DNA of 64,000 nt from Acanthaster planci (taxonomy: Eukaryota; Echinodermata; Asteroidea; Valvatida; Acanthasteridae), in the NCBI RefSeq assembly GCF_001949145.1, contig NW_019091493.1, positions 355,801-419,800 on the forward strand. The letters run 5' to 3'. A model generated the notes under the pieces. It searched no databases. It was not told where the DNA came from and was given only the letters and a program-made list of their open reading frames with translations. Numbering within the stretch: position 1 is the stretch's first letter; every line of letters begins with the position of its first letter. Positions 11,700-21,240 of the stretch are shown here, one piece after another. Made by a program: the position numbers and the translations under genes.

Positions 11700-11975
11700 T
11701 CAGGCTGGTTTACTGATTCCTTTAAACCTAATGAAAGTTGGTTTTGCCTGTGCTTTCCACTCCAAGTTGAAGTGTACCCTCACTGGGAAAGGAGAGACAG
11801 GCTGGGAGGAAGTTTTTCAGTGAATCTGTGAACATGCCCAATGCACATGTGAAGACCATACTTTCCAACATAAACTGGTTGCGCGTACTCAGCATACTCT
11901 GCAAGCAGTGACATAACCCTGTGTGCTAACTCCACAAGTTCCCACCAAAGGCCTGTCTTTTCCATGTAAAAACAC
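11700..11975. repeat. Dispersed repeat family R1, copy 2
   Basis: It shares CCTCACTGGGAAAGGAGAGA...TGGGAGGAAG (about 11777-11815) and GTTCCCACCAAAGG...GTAAAAACAC (about 11937-11974) with 3168-3365, in the same order and spacing. It also shares the AAGTTGAAGTGTACC block with 13900-13920. Diverged copies and no ORF indicate an old interspersed repeat. Reading frames crossing it should not be annotated as genes. Confidence 0.65.
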
Positions 11976-12478
11976 GCCGTCTATTATTCCCACGAGGAGC
12001 GAATATTAGAGTGCAGGTACGGAATATACCCATATATACTCAGGAAGTCAGTTGGCCAATCACCATTTTGTGCTGTTATTTTAAGAAACGTAATCACATC
12101 AACATATTTATACAAAGTGCATATATGCGGATTAAATTTAACCATACAAAATGATGATTTAATTGATGAGTAACTTTTCTGAGTCACATAAATTCACATC
12201 ATTACACGTGTGAGTCCTGCGCTTGCATGTGTACCATTTATTACAGTGCCTATAATTATCCTGTTTCTCCTTTACTCGAGATATCCTAGGCCTCATGGAT
12301 GTGTTTTCATATGAAGTGTTTGAGAATAGAGTCTAACTTCCTATGTGATAATTTTTTATAGACTGGAAGGCGCAAAAGATGCACCAAACGTTGAAGTGGT
12401 GCCATGAGCAGAAACAAAGAGAAAAGTGAAAACCAAGACACATCTTCAAACCTCCAGATTAAATCGTAAGGGTCATGT

Positions 12479-12637
12479 CAATACTTACATTTCACAATAG
12501 TGCGCCTCCAAGAGTTTGCAACGCATTGGCCAATCATGAGGCATAAAATGTGGAAAGGGTTGACAGATTTTGCGCGTCGTGATTGGCCAATGCGTTGCAA
12601 ACTGTTGGAGGCGCACTCTTGTGAATTGCCCGTATTG
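12479..12637 (+). mobile_element. MITE-like element, family M1 copy 1
   Basis: This 159-bp element starts CAATAC and ends GTATTG. The inner arms from TTCACAA (12491) to TTGTGAA (12625) are 46 bp long with only two mismatches, including GCAACGCATTGGCCAATCA. A second copy in the opposite orientation lies at 17921-18104. No coding capacity; mobilised, if at all, by a transposase elsewhere. A clear target-site duplication was not identified. Confidence 0.9.
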
Positions 12638-13620
12638 TTTGCCAATTGTCGGCATTTATCTGGCTTTGAATTCTTCTTTTGTGCTCCAACTGGCCCGATG
12701 TCATTAATTTTGCAAAATTGTCTTTAGATGCCCTTTCTCAAATTGAAAAAAGAAATCAGATTATTTGAAGATTTTTTTAATGATTTCCTAGCAATGAAAA
12801 GTGCTTTTTTTAATGAGAACAAAGAGAGTGACAAGAGCTTAATTTGTAAGGGTGGTACGTGCAAGATGGAAACGAAGCCAATTTGGATTGTGCCTGTGCA
12901 AACGTGATTTTGTGTTTATGTGCATCGTTACATTGCCATATGCTCTGGTGATAAAGAAGGTCGGTAATGCATCTCAAATAAACAATTCATCTGTCTTCAC
13001 ATGCCCATCACTGCATAAATTGTCTGCCGGTGCCCCAAACAGGTTTGGGAAATGTCCAGGCCTTTGTGCTGCTAGTGCTGCAGGGGCCCCAAAATCAACA
13101 CAGCAGAACAGTGTTACCATTCTGCCTGGCCTAAACTCGCCTCTTGTTACAGATGGCCCCAGCCCACCGTAACATAATAGGCAGCTCACGTATCCTCCTC
13201 TGGACTGCCAGCAGAGAGAATACCCCATTAGCAGGGGCCAGCAATGCGCTAGAGATCTGCGGGGAGGTTTAAGTAGCATCACTGTCAAGTGTCAGAACGG
13301 TGTTCAGCCGTGGTTGTTTGAAATTCAGATGCATAGCTGTGTCGGCCTTGTCCTAAAAAACCCCCCAGAGGTCTGACCTCGTTTTGAAACTTTCCTCAAC
13401 AAAACGCTGAAACAGTTGCATTTAACCCATACCCATCGTCTCACACAGTTGTGACATGTTAACAGTTATGAAGATTTCTGGGATGTGAACTGAGGTATGC
13501 TTTCCTAACCACACTTTTCCCTGGAATGATGCTGTTCTCCCCCAAAGCCTTACATGTACATAAGACAAAGTTAGGAAAGTATGTATTGGGCTGTTTATGT
13601 AAACAACATCCATGAACTAA

Positions 13621-13768
13621 TAGAGTACCGAAGTGTGACGTCACTGTGAACCAGAAAGTGCAGTGCAAACGAATGGAGTACGCGTGCACGTTGGTTCACG
13701 TGCTGGTTCTCGCGCTAATGCCTTTTACACACTAATTGTGCGCGTGATGTATTCACGTCGGTACTCTA
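13621..13768. mobile_element. MITE-like element, family M3
   Basis: A 148-bp block is bounded by TAGAGTACCGA and its perfect inverted copy TCGGTACTCTA, with further imperfect pairing inside. The interior is CpG-rich and holds a full CRE palindrome TGACGTCA (13636-13643) and an E-box CACGTG (13697-13702). No ORF. A single copy in this window, so the family assignment rests on structure alone. Confidence 0.7.
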
Positions 13769-13879
13769 TGCACGGGCTGTTTGGGACTGAGAGTAAAGAG
13801 AGGAAAGGCTGAGCGTAAAGTATTGGCCATATTTGGCTACAAGTAAATGTTGGTATGGGCCATGCATCCTGATATCTTC

Positions 13880-14020
13880 AGGCTGCTGTACTCTCCGGCC
13901 CAAGATGAAGTCCACCTTCATAGGAAAAGAACAGACAGCTTGGTGGGAAGTTTCTCCTCTGGGCTCATGTTTGGTACATGCCAGGCACGCACACACCCAT
14001 CGTACATTCAAAACGGACAT
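13880..14020. repeat. Dispersed repeat family R1, copy 3 (partial)
   Basis: GGCCCAAGATGAAGTCCACC and the following AAAAGAACAGACAG-TTGGTGGGAAG match 3168-3205 and 11765-11815 with moderate divergence. The downstream GTTCCC block of copies 1 and 2 is not clearly present. The frames here on both strands are repeat-derived. Confidence 0.55.
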
Positions 14021-17000
14021 TAGATGCGCATGGTTAACGTATCCTTGACCAAATGTGCATGAACTCACGTACACATTTAGTGAATTCCCCCTAACCGACC
14101 ACTGTTGCTATGCAAAATCATCTCTCGTGGGAGCAGATAGTCACTGAAGGATTTAAATACGAACAGAAGGCCTTCAGATTGAAGACGACGCAATTAACCA
14201 TGGATATTGAGAATCAAACTCAGGGGATATTTTTAGCAGGCAATTCTTTTGTCTCAGTAGCAGGAGCAGTACACGGTATGCATATTAGAGTGGTTGGATT
14301 GAGGCCCCTCGGCTTTCTCTTGCTGAGTGAATTTAATTTCCCCAATCCAGTTGGCCTCGATCTCTCCACAGAGACAACAGGTTTAGAGCTGATTTAGACT
14401 GCTATGCTTGATTTATTTGCCACAGATTTTATAGGGTCAGTGCTCCTGTGAGTCAGTGGAACAGATTTTTGTTTTTGGAACCCCTGAAGAAAATCTGGGA
14501 CAGGGCATTTTTCCAGTATTGATTCTTTTTGGTTATGAAATCAGCTTCACGAGATTTCAAGAGAAGAATAAAATGCTCAGTTTTTAGAAATACTGGTTGG
14601 TCGAAAATCTCAAAATGATATTTTCTGGAAGAGCCTGTAGAATGTGGTATGTAGCCCAATCCAAATGTTGGCCTGCATTGGATTGGAACCTGGGCCATAG
14701 TGATGGACAGCAAGGAAGGTATGGTGAAAATGCACATAATTAAGATAATTTCTGAGGTGCCAGAAGGCCACTGCAGTACTTGAGTTTTTTCTTTCGGATT
14801 AGACCCAGGATAATGCCTGTTGCCCTCAATTCACTATCTTTTGGCTTGTCCAAAGTTTGTAATTTGGCCATGGCTTTTAGTCACATGTACGGGTACAATA
14901 CTTGTCCTTGTTTGAAGAAAAATTCCCTCCTGTGTCATTTTAGAGTTGTCTACACTGTGAGTTATTAAACCAAGTCCCCTCAGCTTCAGCTGGCGTGTGT
15001 TCCCTCTGTATGAAATCTTTAAATGTGGCATGCTGTTGGCCAAATCGCGACGTAATCTAACCAGTTGTTGAAGGAAAGATGGGGAAAGAAATTCACAAGA
15101 AATTGATAGCCCAGGGCCAGAGACTGAACAGGAATTCTAAGTGGAAGGTTTCCTGCTTGCTAATGATTTTTAGACAGTAGACTTTATCTGTAGGAAAGTG
15201 CATGTCTGCTAAGACAAACAACCGTGCAACAGCATTGCTATGGAATGAATGTAACAGCTACTATTGTAGATGATCACGGATCAAGACATTGAAAATTCCT
15301 AAACCTGTTAGTGTTGTCCAGCTCAAGTGTGGTGATTGCATTTACATCCACAATATCTGAGTCAGGTCAGGAGTTTCAAGAAAACCTGATAAATTGTTAT
15401 TTCCCACAGCGTGGTTCTAAAGCTTGTGGGCGTTTCCAGACCACAGTTCTAGAAAGTGGAGGAAATTGTTATGTGTTCGTCACCATGCCATTGTGCGGGA
15501 ACAGCATTTTCTTGACTGTGTATATATTCACATTTAATGTCAAGAATTGGTTGCTGAATTTGAATATTCAAATGCAAAATCCATGAAAAGGAAGGGAGAA
15601 TTTTCTTTGGTTTTATATGAGAAAAAAATCGCACTATTGAGGCTTGTTTCAAGCAGATTCAAATGAAAAGCGCCAGAATAATGTATCTTGCTGCTATTCA
15701 AAAAGTAAATTATACATTAAAAAATTAAAAGGAATAGATTGTTAACAGGGCAAAAAGTATTGTTTGTCTGTTAAATCTTGCTAAATCGTGGCTGGAGATA
15801 CTCTTAGATGTGAGAAGTTATTATACTGATTATAACGTACAATTGTGTGCGTAATTTGACTGATTTTGGATATGGTTTGCTCATCAGCAATCTGCCAGTT
15901 GGTACGACCATTGGATATTCGATCAAATTGTAGGTCATATATTTGAACAGTGAATTATTCCTAGATTGGCCACCTGAACAAAATACTGATAGGATAAACC
16001 TATGCAGGACTTGGGAGAACTTGACGGAATGCATGTAACCCCTCTGACTTCCAGAAGTGGATTATATGTACAGTAATGAGATCATAAAAACATAGTAATA
16101 ACCAACTATAAAATGAGACTGAATACAATTTTTTTTGGGGGGGGAGATTGGAAGTGGAGAATCACATGTTTACTTCAAGATGATATTCCTTTGTCTTATG
16201 GAAGGTTAAGTGGACAGTTTTTGAAAATTTTAGGAGACTCATAGGATGACAGTAGCACAGTGCATACTGCCTGGAAATCTCTCTTTTCTTCCAGGGACAT
16301 AACCAGAGCTTTCCTACCGGTAACTTGCCCATTGCTGAATTGAGGTTTTGTCATATTCAAACCCTTTTCATTATCCTGAGTTGGCTTCGAGCAACGTCCA
16401 AATGAAGCTTTTAGAATCTCTGTGCTGTTGCAGTTTGCCACCTTGCACCAAGACCAACCAAGCTGAGCCACCTAAAACGCCTGGTGCACCAGTCTACTCA
16501 ATCCAAACCTGATCAAACTCGCCTAAAATAGTGTTGTAAAGTGGTTTGCCCGTGTTCCGTAAATCACGAGCCCTCAGTAAGAACGGTGCACTGAATCTGC
16601 TAAAGCCCCGGCTAGCTTAGTAAAAGCCGCCATCACCTCTGACATTATACACTGCCGCAGTGCAGCCGGGGAAAACCATCGGGTGATGTTGCCCATCCTC
16701 ATCATTGGGGCGGGAGGGCACATGAGGATGAGAAAGGAAACAAGAAAGAAGGGACCACAGAGGACTTGTCTCGTGGAAGCGATCTGCTCTCATACATGTC
16801 AGAAGTGAAATAATTTTGGAGATTGTTTAAATAGCCGGGGGGGGGGACACAATTGTCCGAGTCGCCAGGAATGCAGGGGAGGATACAGACCCTGGAGATT
16901 CTGGAAATTCAGCCGGCTGTCACCTGTGGCCCACTTTTTTATTAAATGGTGAATCGTTTATACATGCAGAATTTGTATGTGTAATGTATATTGCAGTGAG

Positions 17001-17920
17001 AATATTGTTTTTGTGCCTGTGTAGTCGGCTTGCTGACTTCACGTTCCTCTAAGTGCAAACCGTCTATGGAGCCGCGGTTTATGGTTTTTGTAAAATATTT
17101 TTTTATCACTATCAGGTGGTCATTTTAATGCGGAAATTTAAGGTGGAAGAAAGAATGGCGATGTTTTAAATATTCTGTTGTGTTTAATAAACTGGATGGA
17201 CTTTGTTCAATGGTTATTAATAAAATAAAACATAAAAACCCATGTAAAATGGTTTTGTTTGCTGGTTAAATGTCAGTTTCCAAGTGGAAGATGTTTGTAC
17301 ATTGTATGTTCAACCTTTAATTGAGAATTTTTTTTCTCTTTACAATAAGTTTAATAATTCAAGACCAAAATGTCTAAATGTAGAATTGAGATTTCAGAAA
17401 CGTCTTTATATATATATACATGTACATGTGTATGGTTTGCGAGTCGGTCTATTTCAAACCGTGTTTTGCTGATAAGCATGCTGTGCACTGATTGAATTTT
17501 GTTCCTTACATGTGCCACCAAAAAATCAAGTTTCCCACAAGTTATGCCATCGAAAAGATACTTTTCTGTCAATAATTAGCTGTTGGAGTGATAATCAGTT
17601 CTGCAGCGAAAGCGATTGGTGTTGAGGGAAATTTCTACTGCACCAAGCAGACCACATACTTGTTCCATCAGGCAAACAACCTTGCCCTTAACTGCAGAGA
17701 ATTACACGACAGGGGGGGGATCTCTTCACACATTCAAACTTGTTTCATTTACCTCAGTGTTTGCTCTGCCACTGTGCTGGTAATGACTATTTACCTATCT
17801 AATGGAGAGCGCACAATGAGCTGGGCCCTCATTTATGTGTGTCAACATCCCTGGCAGACAGCTGTAATCATCAGTTGGTTTGGGTGTAATTGCTACCACA
17901 ATGGGTAATTGCTCACCAGT
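14021..17920. other. Non-coding stretch, no gene seen
   Basis: I see no exon with paired splice sites. The 95-codon + frame at 14110-14397 spans a somewhat GC-richer, complex segment (14290-14400), but no domain is recognisable. A minus-strand B-box-like word lies near 14670-14682 (GGTTCCAATCC on the minus strand). 16540-16740 is GC-richer and carries CATCCTCAT/ATGAGGATG mirror words. G9 runs lie at about 16137-16145 and 16840-16848. A TATATATATA run lies at about 17410. Confidence 0.45.
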
Positions 17921-18104
17921 CAATACGGGCCATTCACAGAAGAGTGCCTCCAAGAGTCTGCAACGCGTTGACCAATGATAATCACAACGTGCAAAATCTG
18001 TCGACCCTTTCCAAAGGCGCATTGTGTCGACATATTTCGCACACTGTGATTGGTCAACGTGTTGCAAACTCTTAGAGGCGCTCTTTTGTGAAAGGCTTGT
18101 ATTG
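17921..18104 (-). mobile_element. MITE-like element, family M1 copy 2
   Basis: This 184-bp element starts CAATACGGGCCATTCACA and ends TTGTGAAAGGCTTGTATTG. Arms include GCAACGCGTTGACCAAT and its inverted partner. The interior shares GCAAAATCTGTC(A/G)ACCCTTTCC with copy 1 in reverse complement, so the copies are in opposite orientation. It is longer than copy 1 by about 25 bp because of extra sequence between the arms. The similar peptides read from both loci (WKG-TDFAR-D...RC-LLEA-CE-PVL) are by-products of the repeat. Confidence 0.9.
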
Positions 18105-18868
18105 TGACGCTCCTATAGATACATGTACATTTGGCTACTTCCATGCTCTCACATTGATACTCTTTTATTTCCCCACCCCCCCTGACAGTGACCCTCATTC
18201 TCTTCTTGTTGATCAATATACATGTACACATGTACGAATCCATGTATAAATATGGGGCCAGTGGTGGAAAGCACTGTCGTATTATCTCACAAAAATACAT
18301 GTTTTTCCCTCTGCCCTCCAAAACAGTGCACTATATTAGCATATTCTCCTTCTGTTGTGTAATAGTCCAAAGATTTTTGGTAATATATCAAATAGGATAA
18401 TAGGATAATGCTATCACTGGTCCTTTGCAGTACGCCCCGCCAATGGGGGATAACACTGTCAGAACTGTTGTACATGTATGTGGCTGCCATCTGTACAAAA
18501 CCCCACAGAATGATTTTCACTGCTCTCATGGTGCCAGGGGAAGGTACGGTGAAATGTTGCTGGATTTGTCTATGGAGAGAGCAGGGAGAATGCCTAGATC
18601 CCTCTCGCGATGAAATAATATCTATTGAAACTGATTTTCAGCATTTTCATATGTTGAAATTGCAGAAATACAAATCATAATAGCATCTTTTTTGTTTCTG
18701 AATTTTTCAACTGAAATTCAAATTTTACTGCTGAATCTGAACGACACGGAGATGAGCTTGTATATCATGCAAAGGCAGTAAGTTTTCAAGACAAAAATCT
18801 TGCGTTCTTTCTGTCCTTTGTTAGTCTGTGCATTAATCTTTAACTCGTTCATCTCCCTGAATCTGCAG
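18105..18868. other. Non-coding stretch upstream of the main exon
   Basis: No gene is recognised. ACATGTACAC words occur at 18120-18235. The last 60 bases before 18869 are T/C-rich and serve as the acceptor tract of the exon. Confidence 0.5.
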
Positions 18869-18985
18869 GATGCCCAGACAAATGGTCTAGGGAACATCAG
18901 GTATCAGACGATCGAAGACGCCAACCGGGCCTTAAGAATAAAGTGTGCCAAACTTGAGAAGTTTCGAGAGGAAAACACTCTTTCG
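18869..18985 (+). CDS. Internal exon of an unidentified coiled-coil-like protein
   Basis: This is the best-supported coding segment. The acceptor is a pyrimidine-rich tract ending in CTGCAG (18863-18868) and the donor is TTTCG|GTAAGT at 18986, a full consensus. The 117-bp exon is 39 codons, phase 0 at both ends, with codon-like third positions and no stop. The peptide begins DAQTNGLGNIRYQTIEDANR and continues ALRIKCAKLEKFREENTLS. It is rich in Arg/Lys/Glu with hydrophobics about every 3-4 residues (I, A, L, I, A, L, F), as in an amphipathic helix or coiled coil. I do not recognise the protein. The frame stays open upstream of the AG through the tract, but that part (FNSFISLNLQ) is intron-like. 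Flanking exons are not evident within several kilobases, so introns must be long. Confidence 0.6.
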
Positions 18986-20329
18986 GTAAGTCACAAATTT
19001 TTAGAATCTTGTGTACATTAAGAAAAAGACCAAGACCCAAAACGGGAGGGAACCTGTACTGAAATCACGGGATTGTTTCATGGCTTTGGCCTTTGCTTTG
19101 GCGTGGCAATGGTACGCAAATGAAAGGGTACCTGATTTGAAGGGTACCTGCGTACCTGATTTGGACAAAGTGCTACCTGTTTAAAGGAACCAGGAAATAG
19201 AAATATTTTTATAAATTTTACTAAACACCCTTGAAATTGCATCTTGTTTTTCAATTAATCTGATTTGAAAGTTTTGTTTTGCTATTTTAACCCATATTTT
19301 AATTTTTTTTGAGTTTTTTATGCTAATGCAGATTTGCATATTCATGAACAGAACTATGACGTCAGACAGACACTGAAACTCAATGTTGCACTGATTTGTG
19401 CATGGACAATTTCTGGATTTTTTTAATCACTGCTATGGCAGATTTATTTTCTTGGGCAATTTATTGCTGTGTTAGTATATGGCAAATCCAGCAGAAGTCC
19501 TTTTCACAGAAATGTTCCCAGATAGCAAATTTGGGGTTCACAATTTGAACACGGAAATGTACAACCTGAACCATGTCTTCCTGGATTTACATCAAAGCAA
19601 AAGTGCCCTCACTTGTCCAGGAATGCTTGGCCAATTTTTAATGTTTGAAAAAGTGCACCGTTCAGTTCACATAACTCAAAAAAGTTGTCAAACAGTCTTC
19701 ATACACAGAAGAAGAGTACAGAGATACACAAAAAGTGATTCTAAGAAAAATTCATTTCCTGGATCCTTTAAATAACGATAATCCCTTTTCAATTTCCACC
19801 TTGAATACAAGATCAGTATCAGAGTGGCATTTCTATCCATTATGCTGTCCGTGATTCAAACCCCTGTGACAGCATTTTTTGTTGTTGATATGGTGATTTT
19901 CCTAACTCGAGAGGACTTGTACCATATTCTGCTTTTTGTGGAAGTCAACAGAATATTGAAGCGTTGTGGATTGTCGGTTTCTTTTAACTGGTCTTTTTCA
20001 ATGACAAACTTCATATTTTGTGAAGGATACTATTGGGGCACACTTCCTTGGGCGGCCTGCAACATGATCAGCATGTCAGCTAATGTCTCATGAAAACAGG
20101 TTATAAATATAAATGCATGAAGGTATACCTTTGATCAGTGAATCACTGAGCAGCAAACTGCTTCAGGCATCTTTGGGCTACGAGATTTAGCTCAGCTGTG
20201 CATGTTGAATGTAAAGCCAATGTGTCCTCACCTTTTCCATCTTTTTGTCAGATTCCATTAATTCTCAGCAGAGGGCCTCCTTTATCCTCGTGCATTACTG
20301 GTTACAGCTTTGTCAGCCAGCTGTGGCTG
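18986..20329. other. Probable intron downstream of the main exon
   Basis: Starts with the GTAAGT donor. AT-rich, no second exon recognised. A TGACGTCA palindrome lies at 19357-19364, next to GCATATTCATGAA. The 98-codon + frame at 19479-19775 has no splice sites at sensible places. A tRNA A-box-like word (TTAGCTCAGCTG) lies at 20188-20199. Confidence 0.45.
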
Positions 20330-20372
20330 TTACTATGGCAACCTCCAGGTTGCTTGGAGGTTGCCGTAGTAA
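20330..20372. repeat. 18-bp stem inverted repeat
   Basis: TTACTATGGCAACCTCCA (20330-20347) and TGGAGGTTGCCGTAGTAA (20355-20372) are reverse complements with one A/G difference (a G:U pair in RNA). They are separated by the loop GGTTGCT. Could be an RNA hairpin or a short foldback relic. Confidence 0.8.
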
Positions 20373-20519
20373 TCATTACTGTTTTTGAAATTATGACTCC
20401 AATGAAAATGACTCAGGGGACCTTTTGGAGTCATTGTAGACCCACACGAAGGTCCCCCCCCCAACACGTGAGGGATAATGATATTGATGGACACCTGTGC
20501 CCATCATTGACCACTGGTT

Positions 20520-21000
20520 GAAAGTCTCAAGTGAGGGCTCACCGCCAAATTGCATTCCAGCTGCTGTCCCGGAGAGAATGAACCTTCTATAGTTACAGTC
20601 TCCAAGAGAGGGCTCCCTTTACATTTGTGGGCTGCTCAGTAGGTCCTCAGAACTGACTTCTGAGTATTTGTGAAAGGCAAGCAATGCAGTGCTGGAAAGG
20701 GTGAGGGCTCCCTTCAAGATGCACTTGCACGACCATCCTTGCAGCACTTTTTACATGCATGTACATACCAGTATAGTCCTGTACCTGTATGTCTGTAATG
20801 TGAGCATTCGTTTTTCTTGTACTGTCCGTGCCTTGCTCTTTTGGAGCTCAAATCTACTGTACCAAGCGAGGGCTCACTACATGCATATTGTCTCTGTACC
20901 GATATGTGTGTAATATGAGCATTGGTTTTTCCCGTGTAATCCATGTCTTGCTGTTTTAGGGCTCAAATCTAGAGTAACAAGAGAGGGCTTACTTCATAGT
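20520..21000. repeat. Diverged tandem array with AGAGAGGGCTCACT boundary motif
   Basis: Two clear units of about 115-125 bp (about 20754-20879 and 20880-20995) share ACATGCAT...CTGTA, GTAAT-TGAGCATT-GTTTTTC, CATGTCTTGCT/CGTGCCTTGCT and GGGCTCAAATCTA, and end in AAGAGAGGGCTTACT-type words. Upstream, GAGGGCTC recurs at about 20532, 20610 and 20703 at 80-100 bp spacing, suggesting older, more diverged units. Confidence 0.7.
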
Positions 21001-21184
21001 TGGTCTGTTGTCACACCGCTGATTAATTTTTGTGTCGTGGGAGACACCTGCAGTGTTATTGATTGAGACTATATGAAAAACCATGAAGTTCATCAATGAA
21101 TGTACACTGCTCCGAATTGTAGAGAATAAAGACAAACATTTAGAGGCAACTGGGTTGATGGGAACATACGTAGCGTGGGTGCAT

Positions 21185-21240
21185 TAGCTCAGCTGGTTTA
21201 GTGATATAAATTTTGTGGAGACCTGTGGAAAAGAACCCCA
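21185..21240 (+). repeat. tRNA-like A-box fragment (SINE relic)
   Basis: TAGCTCAGCTGG (21185-21196) fits the pol III A-box consensus found in tRNAs, preceded by GTGCAT as in a tRNA acceptor/D-arm start. No proper anticodon arm or B box follows, so this is not a functional tRNA gene. A related word lies at 20188-20199. Most likely a degraded tRNA-derived SINE head. Confidence 0.4.

Noticed and set aside
12500-18067. Apparent paralogous proteins at 12500-12727 (+) and 17795-18067 (-) sharing WKG-TDFAR-D...LLEA-CE-PVL
   Set aside because: Both frames lie across the two copies of the CAATAC inverted-repeat element in opposite orientation; the similarity is repeat-derived.
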